A stretch of 24,964 bases of DNA from Phycisphaerae bacterium (GCA_014380825.1 JACMJD010000501.1:1-24964), one strand, 5' to 3'. Counted from the stretch's first letter, positions 7,801 to 15,596 are shown. Translations and numbers: made by a program. Notes: generated by a model not told the origin, from the letters alone.

Positions 7801-7895
7801 TCCGAAAGCCGAATCCAGAAATCCGAACGAATGACAAATCCGAATGGCGAAACGGATTTCGTCGTTCGGGGTTCTTTCGGATTTCGACCTTCGGG
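7801..7895. repeat. Word-repeat hairpin (AATCCGAA type) between convergent genes
   Basis: Imperfect arms at 7801-7842 and 7853-7895 are built from variants of AAATCCGAA and TTCGGATTT. The element sits directly after the DUF1326 stop and before the end of the convergent DUF4112 gene, so it may serve as a bidirectional terminator. Its design (short-period words in inverted arms) is the same as that of the elements at 6838, 8434 and 14331. Confidence 0.7.
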
Positions 7896-7910
7896 TGTGA
7901 CGCTTGCACA

Positions 7911-8315
7911 CTACCGCGAGCGTCGGCGCGGGCGATTCTCGATCGCGCGCTCCAGCATCACCAGGTTCTTCAAGTTCGCTTTAAACGAGATGTCGAACAG
8001 GTCGCCGATGACCGGGATCATGCCGCCGACGGCGTCGATCATCAGATTGGCGATCATGCGATGCTCGACCTGTTTGCCTAATCCGTGCTTGCGCACAAGG
8101 TGAATCGGATACAGCCCGGCGAAGAAGCCAAGGCTGTCGCCGACGACGGGAATGAGTCCCGTGACCGCGTCCAGGCCAAAGCGGATGCCGGCGACGGAGA
8201 ATTCCGCATCCAGCAAATCCGCCAGCCGACGCGCGCGGCCAAGGTCCGCGAGCAACTCGGTTTCCGAGTATTCATCGCGGCTGCTACCCTCAAAATCCAG
8301 TGCGAATGATGCCAT
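7911..8315 (-). CDS. DUF4112 membrane protein
   Basis: The 134-residue product matches the DUF4112 layout. A helical N-terminus (LLADLGRARRLADLLDAEFSV) is followed by GIRFGLDAVTGLIPVVGDSLGF and a second copy of the same theme, DAVGGMIPVIGDLFDISFKAN. Each P-V-(V/I)-G-D turn is flanked by hydrophobic helices, so the protein is probably membrane-inserted. A basic tail (RPRRRSR) ends it. The biochemical function of the family is unknown. I prefer the ATG at 8315 to the TTG at 8372 because the conserved part begins after it. The gene is convergent with the DUF1326 gene. Confidence 0.85.
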   Translation of the reverse strand: MASFALDFEGSSRDEYSETELLADLGRARRLADLLDAEFSVAGIRFGLDAVTGLIPVVGDSLGFFAGLYPIHLVRKHGLGKQVEHRMIANLMIDAVGGMIPVIGDLFDISFKANLKNLVMLERAIENRPRRRSR

Positions 8316-8433
8316 ATTTCTTATTCGTTTGAACCACCCCCAAGGTTCGCGCCGCGGCGAATATTTCTGCAATCTATATCACTTCCCACCTGCGGGAGTT
8401 CGAAGGGTTCTTGAAAGAGTACGAGAAGAAATC

Positions 8434-8543
8434 ACCAATGACCAAGGATCAATGACCAATCAATGAATAATGCCCAAGCACGAAACCCGCATTGGTCATT
8501 GGTGCTTCACTCATTGATTGGTCATTGATCCTTGGTCATTGGT
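8434..8543. repeat. Long perfect inverted repeat (ACCAATGA words)
   Basis: Arms at 8434-8466 and 8511-8543 are perfectly complementary over 33 bp. The 44-base centre contains a second small stem (8476-8481 with 8502-8507). Each arm repeats AATGACCAA/TTGGTCATT. It lies between the divergent starts at 8315 (-) and 8618 (+), just upstream of the promoter at 8561. The 8316-8433 part of this gap shows nothing else I can name. Confidence 0.9.
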
Positions 8544-8560
8544 CATTCCAAGAAATCCTC

Positions 8561-8589
8561 TTGACAACTCGACGCACGGACACTCTAAT
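8561..8589 (+). promoter_or_regulatory. Sigma-70 type promoter for the 8618-10230 operon
   Basis: TTGACA at 8561-8566 and TCTAAT at 8584-8589 are separated by 17 bases, close to the sigma-70 consensus. This is the clearest promoter in the window. Confidence 0.65.
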
Positions 8590-8603
8590 ATCTAGAGTAC
8601 TCT
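8582..8603. promoter_or_regulatory. Probable operator overlapping the -10 box
   Basis: ACTCTA (8582-8587) and TAGAGT (8593-8598) form an inverted repeat with a five-base spacer. It overlaps the perfect palindrome AGAGTACTCT (8594-8603). The site covers the -10 region and the likely transcription start of an operon whose second gene is a winged-helix regulator, so autoregulation is likely (inference). Confidence 0.5.
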
Positions 8604-8617
8604 GACAATGGAGCCGT

Positions 8618-9202
8618 ATGACCGAAACTCAGCGGATTCAGGATGATCTACAGTTTGTCCGTCAGGCCGTCGCCAAACGCGATGCGCCGTATTCGACGCC
8701 GGGCGGGATTCTGCTGATCTGGGCGGCGTACGTGCTCGTCGGTTACACGCTGCTCGATTTCAACCGGGTTTACGCGGGCACCTGGTTCATGATCGCCGGC
8801 ATGATTGGGGGCATCGGCAGCGGGATCATCGGGAAGCGCCACGCGGCACGCATCGGGGAAATCGATCATTCGGATGGCATGAAACAAGCGCTGCACTGGG
8901 GCAGCATCGTGCTGGCGATCGTCGCGATCCTCGCGCTGTTCGCGACGCGCCACGATGAGATCCGTGGCCGCGGTGAAGTCATCGGACAGGTCATCGCGAT
9001 CTGCGTCGGCATCGTCTACTTCCTCGCCGGCGTACACTTCGATCGCTATTTCATCTGGCTCGGCCTTATGCTGATGGCGGGCGCGGTGGCGATCAGTTTT
9101 GTGCCGCAATATGGCTGGACGATGCTCGGCGTGCTGCTGTCGGCGGGGTTGGCGCTGCCCGTCGTTCTTCGTCGTCGCTCGGATGTCCCATCAGTTCAAT
9201 GA
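8618..9202 (+). CDS. Polytopic membrane protein of unknown function
   Basis: The 194-residue product has a short cytoplasmic N-terminus (MTETQRIQDDLQFVRQAVAKRD) and then about six hydrophobic helices, clustered near residues 30-48, 53-72, 92-108, 122-140, 144-162 and 166-184. It ends in a basic tail (LRRRSD). No catalytic motif is visible and I do not recognise a named family. The gene is first in a likely operon. It has a near-consensus promoter and palindromic operator upstream, GGAG four bases before the ATG, and an ATGA overlap with the regulator gene downstream. Membrane proteins paired with such regulators are often sensors, transport-related proteins or targets of envelope stress control, but nothing in the sequence settles this. 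Confidence 0.85.
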   Translation: MTETQRIQDDLQFVRQAVAKRDAPYSTPGGILLIWAAYVLVGYTLLDFNRVYAGTWFMIAGMIGGIGSGIIGKRHAARIGEIDHSDGMKQALHWGSIVLAIVAILALFATRHDEIRGRGEVIGQVIAICVGIVYFLAGVHFDRYFIWLGLMLMAGAVAISFVPQYGWTMLGVLLSAGLALPVVLRRRSDVPSVQ

Positions 9203-9543
9203 GCACACGGAACGGACCAACGTCGCCTGCCGGTCTACCCAGTGGCTTGGATGATCTGGACGGCCTGCTTCAGCACCGCAGCCGGCTGGGGGCGTGCGTG
9301 CTGCTCAGCGGCGCGGATGCCCTCAGCTTCTCGCGGTTAAAGTTGCTATTGGACGAGACGGACGGCAATCTGGGGGCGCAACTTCGCAAGCTGGAAGACG
9401 CCCGCTATGTCGCGGTTAAGAAGGAATTTGTCGAGCGTAAACCCGTGAGCTGGTATGCGTTGACGACGCTCGGAAAAAAGTCATTGCGATCACACCTGGC
9501 CGCCATGGACGCGCTGGTGAAGTCCGCCGGCGCGCGGAAATAG
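9199..9543 (+). CDS. Winged-helix transcriptional regulator (HTH_34/MarR-like)
   Basis: The 114-residue product is almost entirely one winged-helix domain. LDDLDGLLQHRSRLGACVLL is followed by the recognition region SRLKLLLDETDGNLGAQLRKLED and a wing (YVAVKKEFVERKPVSWYALTTLGKKSLRSH). This is the pattern of short DNA-binding proteins of the HTH_34 group, which regulate a neighbouring membrane protein or transporter. The start codon overlaps the stop of the preceding gene in ATGA, so translation is probably coupled. The inverted repeat over the operon promoter at 8582-8603 is the natural candidate for its binding site (inference). Confidence 0.88.
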   Translation: MSTRNGPTSPAGLPSGLDDLDGLLQHRSRLGACVLLSGADALSFSRLKLLLDETDGNLGAQLRKLEDARYVAVKKEFVERKPVSWYALTTLGKKSLRSHLAAMDALVKSAGARK

Positions 9544-9603
9544 TTTGCCGGTCGCGTCGAATTCGAACCTGTCAATTTCTCGAAAAGGAAAAGGAGCACA
9601 CGT

Positions 9604-10230
9604 ATGCGTCGATTCATCTCCCCCACGGTTGCCGCCGTTCTGTTGGCGGCGCTCACGATTTCATTCGCGGTGGCGCAAAATCCGAAGGACAAACAAGATC
9701 CCGCGGCCGCCACACCCGCGCCTGCGCCGGCAGCGGCAGCGGTAGCGCCGGCCAACGACGAACCCATCGTCACCAAAATGCGCGTGCAGGATTACAAGGA
9801 AACGCCCTACTTCTACTCGTCGACAGAGACCACGCTCAACCAGATCGGCCAGGTCGTGCCGGAAACGCTGCCCAAGTTGTTTGCGGCGATCAAGGAAAAC
9901 AACGTCGAGGTCACCGGCCCGATGATCTTCGTTTACCACGGCGCGACGCAGGACCGCGATAAGCCGTTCAAGCTGGAAATCGGATTCACCGTCGCCCCGG
10001 GCGCGAAGGAGGCCGGCGATTTCAAAGTGCGCGATCTGGAACCGTTCCACTGCGCCAGTGTCATCTATAGCGGACCGATCACGCAGGTGGGCGTGGCGTA
10101 TCAGGGCCTGTTCACCGAACTCTTCGGCGCCGGGCTTCAGCCGACGGGTGAGACGCGCGAGATGTATCTGTATTGGGAATCGCCGGAGTCGCCGAACAAC
10201 GTGCAGGTGATCATGGCGGGTGTGAACTGA
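9604..10230 (+). CDS. Exported protein with a GyrI-like/AraC effector-binding domain
   Basis: The 208-residue product has a clear signal peptide (about 1-24, ending AVA-Q) and an Ala/Pro-rich linker (about 34-52). The remaining roughly 150 residues look like the GyrI-like small-molecule binding fold: VTKMRVQDYKETPYFY, LPKLFAAIKENNVEVTGPMIFVYHG, LEIGFTVAP, and a C-terminal YQGLFTELFGAGLQPTGETREMYLYW. This domain normally occurs in cytoplasmic regulators such as the effector part of BmrR- or AraC-type proteins, so an exported copy is unusual. GGAG seven bases before the ATG fits well. It follows the regulator gene by 60 bases and is probably the third gene of that operon. A hairpin at 10247-10277 ends the unit. 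Confidence 0.85.
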   Translation: MRRFISPTVAAVLLAALTISFAVAQNPKDKQDPAAATPAPAPAAAAVAPANDEPIVTKMRVQDYKETPYFYSSTETTLNQIGQVVPETLPKLFAAIKENNVEVTGPMIFVYHGATQDRDKPFKLEIGFTVAPGAKEAGDFKVRDLEPFHCASVIYSGPITQVGVAYQGLFTELFGAGLQPTGETREMYLYWESPESPNNVQVIMAGVN

Positions 10231-10246
10231 GTTTTTCGACAAGACA

Positions 10247-10277
10247 CCGGACGTCGCGCAAGGGGCGCGACGTCCGG
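10247..10277. terminator. Bidirectional terminator hairpin
   Basis: A perfect 13-bp GC-rich stem (10247-10259 with 10265-10277) has a five-base loop. It lies 17 bases after the stop of the exported GyrI-like gene and 13 bases after the stop of the convergent PEP-CTERM gene. Short T-rich stretches occur on both sides (GTTTTT at 10231 and GTTTC at 10281). Confidence 0.75.
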
Positions 10278-10289
10278 AGTGTTTCACTG

Positions 10290-13200
10290 CTACTTTGCGC
10301 GACGACGACGTCCGCTTGCCGCTAAAGCGGCAAGCCCGCTGATCACTACAGCACCGGTCGGTTCGGGAACGTTGTTGAGGAATTCCGTCGCGTAAGCGTT
10401 TCCGAATTGTTCGAAGTGGTCCTGCACCAGTCGCAGCGAAGGCACATTCATTCCTCGATCAGATCGATCGCTCCCATTTAGGTACAACATCGCCCGCGCG
10501 AGCGCGCCGGATTGCGTGTTGAACGCCAGGTCGATCAATGAGTAGTCGTCGAAATCCACCACGCCGTTGTAATCGAAGTCGCCGTTGAACCAGCCGGTGC
10601 GGTTGTTGTTGAAGCCGGCGTCGGTGCGGGAATAGTCGTCGAAGTCCACCACGCCGTTGAAGTCTGTGTCGCCGTAGTAAGTGTATTTCACGAGCACGCT
10701 CGTGCCGTCGACGGATTGGCCGGAGAATGTCGTGGTCCCATTGGCGGCGATGAAGTTCGACGCCTCGATCGCGCCCAGCGTGGTGTTGTGCGCGGCCGCG
10801 TCACGGGCGGACGTGCTGGTCAGCCCGCTGCCGTCCCATAGGCCGCCGTTGCGGGCGGTGGCGATGTGGTTCTCGATCGTCGGCAGCGCCGTGGCGCCGG
10901 CGTAGTCCAGAACGAGATCGTGATCCGTCAGATCCCACCGCGCCGGGCCGAGCGAGCCGATGCTCAATGTGCCTTCGATCGTGCTCGTGCCGAGCGTCCC
11001 TCCGCCGGCCGTCGTGGTCAGCGTGCCGACTTGCACGGCTACTCCGTTCAAGCCACGCACGTGCTTCACCGTCACGTCGCCGGGAAGTGGGCTGAAGAGG
11101 AACGACGTTCCGACCGCCAAGCTGCCGGTTCCGTCGACGTTTCCAAGTGACGATGGATTACCGGCCTGCAGCATGACTCCGTTCAGCGCGGTCGAGGGCG
11201 TGGCAATGGCCGCGAAGCTGACGAGTGCGGAGTCGCTCTGAACGTCGAGACTTCCACTTCCCGTGATCTGAAGATTCACTCCGAAGTTCGCGTTGCCGGC
11301 GGCCGCCTTCGTGCGAACGACGCCCGTGTTGTTGATCGCAACAATGTGCGGCGGATTCTGGAACGATCCGATCCCCAGTCCAAATCCATCGCTCTCGATC
11401 GCGCCCGCGTTATTGATCGTAAAAGTTCCGGCCGCTGAATCGACATCGATCGTGCCGTCGCCGCGAATCAGGCCGTTGTTGTTCAGCACACCGGCGCCAT
11501 TCAGCACCGGAAACGAGCCGTTTTCGGTAACTTCCCTCAGCAGGATCGTGCCGTTATTCGTGAGTGTTGAACCGGGAAGCGTTTGAACCAATCCTTGTCC
11601 GCTTTCCGGACTGATCGAAACCGTGCCGGTGTTGGTTAGATTACCGTCGACGAAGAGCGTGCGTCCGCCTTCCACCACGACGTGTCCGGTGCTGGTCAGA
11701 TTGCTGAGTGTTCCGGCGCTTGCGGCGGCCACCGCGATCGTGCCGGTGCCATTAGTCGCCAGCGTGCCGCCATTGATGGTCAGGCTCTTGGTCCGGACGG
11801 ACGACGCGTTGTTCGCAATGATTCGGCCACCGGTGTTTCCCAGCAGCGGACCGACGCCGGCGCCGCTCAACTCCAGCGTGCCGCCGTTCGATGCCTGCAT
11901 CGTGCCGCTGTTCACCCAGCTCCCCAAACCGTTGTCCACGACGAGTGCGCGGCTGGCGACATTTGCGTCGATGGTTCCGAGGTTTCGAATCGCCAGGACG
12001 TTGTTTCCCAGAAATCCGCTGCCCGTAAAGCGGTGGCTGGCTGAGTTCACCAGCGTTCCAGTTCCGCCAAACGTTGCGGGCCCACCTGATTCGTTGAGCC
12101 GAACCAAGCCTGTGCCGCTGAAGTTCACGGTCCCACCGGTCAGCAGCATGTTCGTCGGTTGACCCGCCGCTGAGACGGAAACCGTTCCGTTGTTCAACAT
12201 CGCCGTGCCGACGTTCAGAGTTGATCCAGCCTGAGCCAGGAAGAGTCCGAGATTGTTGACGTTGTTGAGCGTAGCCGTTTCACCGAAGTTGACGCTGATA
12301 TCGGTGGCCACTGCCGAGGTAATGAAAGTTCCGCCGTTGATGATCGCGCCGCTGTCGAGCGTTACACTCGAGTTCGTGTCCAATGCGAGGAATGTCCCGG
12401 CGTTGTTGTTGTAGCTTCCCCCGCCGTTGCCGCGTACGAGCAGCCGTCCGCCGTTTCGCGCCTGGAGCGTTCCGGTGTTGACGAATCCGCCTGCACTTGG
12501 ATCGACGATCAGTGAAGCACTCGTCACGTCCGCGCTAATCGTCCCGGAGTTGCTCAGCGCGATCGAATCGACCCCGATGAAACCGCGGCCGCGAATCGTG
12601 TTGGCCCCGATGACCAGCGTGCCGCCCACTCCGCCATCCAAGCGAGCTTGATTGCCGCTGAGGATGACCGTGCCGTTACCGGCAAGATTCACCGTATCGC
12701 CGGCGGTGTTTGCATTCAGCGCGGTAATGCTGCCCGTGGATAGGACCAAGATCGTGCCGTTGTTGATAAACGAGCCGCCAATGCTGAACGTCGCGTTGTT
12801 GAGCACCTCGACGTTGCCGTTGTTGATCACATTGGGAGCTGACGCGGCATTACCTGACGGTACGCGAATCACGCCAGGGCCCCGCAGCTCTCCGCCGCCG
12901 ACTTGCAATGCGCTGGTCAGCTCGACAACGGAGCTCGCATCGGCGGCGACGATGTGCCCCCCTGAGTTCGTAAGGAAAGTTGGGCCGACCAGCCGGAGTG
13001 TTCCGCCGTTGCGCGCTTCCAGCGTTCCGCTGTTGCGCGCAGCCGAGTTGGGATCGATCACCAGCAATTGCCCGCCCAAGTTTGCGCTGATGGTCCCGCT
13101 GTTGTCCATCGCCAAAGCGTTGTTTCCGATGGTGCCCGCGCCGGCGATCGTGTGCGATGATCCGTTCACAAGTGTGCCGGTACCCACGAGATTTCCCAGC

Positions 13201-14249
13201 GCGCCCGCAAACTGGCTGAGAACGAGCGAGCCAGTGCCGTTCAACGTAACCGTCGCCGCGCCGGTGTTGAACGTCGCCACGCCAACTGAGCTGTTCGTGC
13301 GGATGCGGCTGTTGTTGGTGATGGTGCCGGCGAGATTCAGCGTCGAACCGATCGCGACGTTCACGTCGGCCGTGCTCGTCACGCCGTTTAGCGTCGCGGA
13401 GTGGCCGGTGGGAACGAAGAAGATGCTGCTGTTCAGGCCGAAGGTTGAAATCGTTCCGCCGACGATCGTCGCGCCATCCATGAGGTTGACGCGTGAACCG
13501 GCAGCGGCCGCGGAGATGGTCGCGCCGGTGTTGGTGAAGATCCCGCCGCCGTTGCCGCTGAAGACCATCGTCCCGCCGGCGAGCGCTTGAAGCAGACCGT
13601 TGTTGACGAATCCGCCGGATAATCGAGCGTCAAGCGTCAGGCTGCCGCCGTTCGCGGTGACCGTTCCGTTGTTGATGAACGCGATCGTGTCGTTTCCGAG
13701 ATTGCCAAGTCCGATGATCGTGTTGTTGCTTGTGACCGTGCCTGCCCCCGAGAGCACGCTGTTGCCGAACATCGTGATCGTTCCGCCGCCGGAGACATTC
13801 GCGCTGGTGCCGTTGAGGAAGAGATTGGCTGTTGACGCAGCGGTGCCGCCCAGGTTGATCGTGCCGGAGTTGCCAAGCGTGATCGGTCCGCCGCCGTTCG
13901 CGCCGATCAGCGTGAGCGTGCGCGTGTCGCCCATGAGCAGCGCGTTGCCGGCGTTGGCGCCGATGGTGAGATTGAGGATCGTCGGATCAGCGTTCAGCGT
14001 CACGCTGGCTCCGCCGACGCGGTTGATGGTGACGTTGAAGAAATCGCCCAGGCCGACATTATTGTTCGGCATCACGTTCGTCGACCAGTTGCTGGCCGCC
14101 GAGTAAAAGCTCGACGCCGATCCTACCCAACTCACGTTGAAGGTTTGACCCTGCGCCTGATGCGTATATGCCGACACCAGCGCGCAAGCCGCTGCCAGAG
14201 CCAGACGACCACGACGAGACGAAGACGAAGACGAAGATGGGCGATTCAC
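10290..14249 (-). CDS. Giant repetitive PEP-CTERM surface protein with dockerin-like repeats
   Basis: The 1319-residue product begins with a serine run, an arginine pair and a hydrophobic signal segment (about 14-35). Nearly 1100 residues of repeats follow, with a loose motif of the type NNGTL-x-GGTL-x-L-x-G. This is the look of a right-handed beta-helix passenger, as in autotransporter-like adhesins. Two dockerin-like calcium loops follow at about 1193-1214 and 1223-1244, each with DFNGVVDFDDYS or DYNGVVDFDDYS. The C-terminus is a PEP-CTERM sorting signal from about 1294: VPEP, a hydrophobic helix and GRRRRAK. PEP-CTERM proteins are exported and processed by an exosortase. The GTG start is chosen because AGGAGG stands six bases upstream. 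Long open frames on the opposite strand here are artefacts of composition. Confidence 0.88.
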   Translation of the reverse strand: MNRPSSSSSSSRRGRLALAAACALVSAYTHQAQGQTFNVSWVGSASSFYSAASNWSTNVMPNNNVGLGDFFNVTINRVGGASVTLNADPTILNLTIGANAGNALLMGDTRTLTLIGANGGGPITLGNSGTINLGGTAASTANLFLNGTSANVSGGGTITMFGNSVLSGAGTVTSNNTIIGLGNLGNDTIAFINNGTVTANGGSLTLDARLSGGFVNNGLLQALAGGTMVFSGNGGGIFTNTGATISAAAAGSRVNLMDGATIVGGTISTFGLNSSIFFVPTGHSATLNGVTSTADVNVAIGSTLNLAGTITNNSRIRTNSSVGVATFNTGAATVTLNGTGSLVLSQFAGALGNLVGTGTLVNGSSHTIAGAGTIGNNALAMDNSGTISANLGGQLLVIDPNSAARNSGTLEARNGGTLRLVGPTFLTNSGGHIVAADASSVVELTSALQVGGGELRGPGVIRVPSGNAASAPNVINNGNVEVLNNATFSIGGSFINNGTILVLSTGSITALNANTAGDTVNLAGNGTVILSGNQARLDGGVGGTLVIGANTIRGRGFIGVDSIALSNSGTISADVTSASLIVDPSAGGFVNTGTLQARNGGRLLVRGNGGGSYNNNAGTFLALDTNSSVTLDSGAIINGGTFITSAVATDISVNFGETATLNNVNNLGLFLAQAGSTLNVGTAMLNNGTVSVSAAGQPTNMLLTGGTVNFSGTGLVRLNESGGPATFGGTGTLVNSASHRFTGSGFLGNNVLAIRNLGTIDANVASRALVVDNGLGSWVNSGTMQASNGGTLELSGAGVGPLLGNTGGRIIANNASSVRTKSLTINGGTLATNGTGTIAVAAASAGTLSNLTSTGHVVVEGGRTLFVDGNLTNTGTVSISPESGQGLVQTLPGSTLTNNGTILLREVTENGSFPVLNGAGVLNNNGLIRGDGTIDVDSAAGTFTINNAGAIESDGFGLGIGSFQNPPHIVAINNTGVVRTKAAAGNANFGVNLQITGSGSLDVQSDSALVSFAAIATPSTALNGVMLQAGNPSSLGNVDGTGSLAVGTSFLFSPLPGDVTVKHVRGLNGVAVQVGTLTTTAGGGTLGTSTIEGTLSIGSLGPARWDLTDHDLVLDYAGATALPTIENHIATARNGGLWDGSGLTSTSARDAAAHNTTLGAIEASNFIAANGTTTFSGQSVDGTSVLVKYTYYGDTDFNGVVDFDDYSRTDAGFNNNRTGWFNGDFDYNGVVDFDDYSLIDLAFNTQSGALARAMLYLNGSDRSDRGMNVPSLRLVQDHFEQFGNAYATEFLNNVPEPTGAVVISGLAALAASGRRRRAK

Positions 14250-14330
14250 GATGGACCTCCTGCGGAGTTAGAGCGACGGGACATCGTGTATTGCCGGTTC
14301 GAGTTCAAATTGCTCTTCAGAAAAAAGATG

Positions 14331-14465
14331 AACCACCAAGAGCACCAAGAACATCAAGACGGAATGAACCAAAGATTGCACAGATTAAGAATCGCATTTG
14401 GTAATCTGTGAAATCTGTGGTTTCTCCTGCGCATTTTCTTGGTGTTCTTGGTGCTCTTGGTGGTT
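14331..14465. repeat. Nested double word-repeat hairpin
   Basis: The outer arms 14331-14359 and 14437-14465 match at 28 of 29 positions and repeat CACCAAGA/TCTTGGTG. Inside them, 14367-14393 and 14400-14422 form a second, less perfect hairpin built from different words (ACAGATT/AATCTGT). The whole sits between the divergent starts at 14249 (-) and 14488 (+). The flanking parts of this 238-base gap show no gene. Confidence 0.9.
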
Positions 14466-14487
14466 TCTCTTATAACTTCCGCCCGCC

Positions 14488-15459
14488 ATGGCAGTTGAAG
14501 CGAGCCAACCCGATCCGACCGGCCCAATCGACAAGCGCGTCGAGAAATCGTTTCTCGTCCAGAAATTCGCCAAACTGCACTTCGCACAGCAGGCGCTGTC
14601 GATCATCGGCTACAGCGTGGCCGGCGAGGAAACGGTCATCCAAGTCCCGGAGCTAAACGTCTGCTTTGACATCGGACGATCGCCCTACTTCGCGCTGACG
14701 AGCGATTTCATCTGCATGAGCCACAGCCACATGGACCACCTGGCCGGGCTGGGATATTACCTCTCGCAGCGATCGTTTCAGGGAATGAAAGCGGGCACGG
14801 TGCTTCTACCGCGTGAGATCGAACGTCCGGTCGACCTGCTTTTACGCGCCTGGCGAGACGTCGAACGTCAAGGCACGCCGTTCAACCTGATCCCCATGGC
14901 CGCCGGTCAGTTGTATGAAGTGCGCCGAGATTTCGGCATCCGCGCCTTCGCCACCCATCATGGCGGGCCGAGTCTGGGGTATGCGCTGATCAGCATCCGC
15001 GAAAAGCTCAAGCCCGAGTACATGGGCGTGCCGGGTCCGGACCTCGTCGAGATGAAAAAGAAGGGAATCGAGATTCAATATCGAGTCGAAGTTCCGATGA
15101 TCGCGTACCTCGGCGACACCACGATCGGCGACATCTTCGATCAACCTGATGTGCAGAACGCACAAATCCTGATCACCGAGGTCACGTTCTTCGACCCCAG
15201 CCACAGAATCAAAGCCAAGGCGGGCAAGCACATGCACCTCGAACACTTCGCCGAAGTGTTGCCGAAGCTGAAGAACGACCACATCGTGATCAGTCACGTG
15301 TCGCGAAGAACGGGAATTCGCCGAGCCCGCTATCTGCTGCGGAAACGAATCGGCAACGAGCAGATGAAAAGGATCCACTTCCTGATGGACTTCGAAGGTT
15401 CAAGAGATGCCGGAGAAATCGAAGACACCGCGCCCCCACCCCCGGACACCGTAGAGTGA
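14488..15459 (+). CDS. RNase Z-like metallo-beta-lactamase-fold hydrolase
   Basis: The 323-residue product has the metallo-beta-lactamase signature SHSHMDH (H79, H81, D83, H84), a later histidine pair in AFATHHGG, the aspartate in AYLGDTT, and a histidine-rich stretch KHMHLEH with ISHVSRR downstream. This order and the phosphodiesterase-like layout resemble ribonuclease Z and related cytosolic hydrolases. The tRNA-binding exosite of classical RNase Z is not obvious. A role in tRNA 3'-end processing is therefore possible but unproven. No clear ribosome-binding site precedes the ATG. An alternative start could lie a little downstream, since the first 15 residues are poorly structured. Confidence 0.85.
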   Translation: MAVEASQPDPTGPIDKRVEKSFLVQKFAKLHFAQQALSIIGYSVAGEETVIQVPELNVCFDIGRSPYFALTSDFICMSHSHMDHLAGLGYYLSQRSFQGMKAGTVLLPREIERPVDLLLRAWRDVERQGTPFNLIPMAAGQLYEVRRDFGIRAFATHHGGPSLGYALISIREKLKPEYMGVPGPDLVEMKKKGIEIQYRVEVPMIAYLGDTTIGDIFDQPDVQNAQILITEVTFFDPSHRIKAKAGKHMHLEHFAEVLPKLKNDHIVISHVSRRTGIRRARYLLRKRIGNEQMKRIHFLMDFEGSRDAGEIEDTAPPPPDTVE

Positions 15460-15464
15460 CCCAT

Positions 15465-15500
15465 CACGGCCGCCCAGAGCGGTACGCCGCGCCGGGCGGC
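15465..15500 (+). repeat. REP-like hairpin, copy A
   Basis: This is a 36-nt palindromic element. The outer stem GCCGCCC/GGGCGGC and the inner stem GCGG/CCGC are separated by a small internal loop. It is shared with 21429-21464 and, in reverse orientation, with 22760-22795, and stem bases change in compensating pairs between copies. Confidence 0.85.
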
Positions 15501-15562
15501 ATCCACGCTCTCGATACAAAAAGAAAGCCCTCACCTCGGTTCGACAAGCTCACCGCAGGCTA

Positions 15563-15588
15563 TCCTCTCCCGGTGTACCGGGATAGGA
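15563..15588. terminator. Terminator hairpin between convergent genes
   Basis: A 12-bp stem with one mismatch (15563-15574 with 15577-15588) and a tight loop lies just after copy A of the REP-like element. It is between the metallo-hydrolase stop and the stop of the convergent PhyH gene. The CTCTCCCGGTGTACCGGG-type core resembles palindromes I know from intergenic regions of related genomes. Confidence 0.6.
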
Positions 15589-15596
15589 AGCGGACG

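Noticed and set aside
6838..8543. The repeated words as a possible CRISPR array
   Set aside because: The repeats are inverted, only 7-9 bases long and degenerate, with no regular spacers and no cas gene nearby.
12652..13590. Long plus-strand open frames (also 11623-12162 and 13600-14106) inside the giant PEP-CTERM gene
   Set aside because: They mirror the repetitive minus-strand coding sequence. Their Pro/Val/Ser-rich translations follow from the complement of Gly/Asn/Thr codons and contain no recognisable fold or ribosome-binding site.
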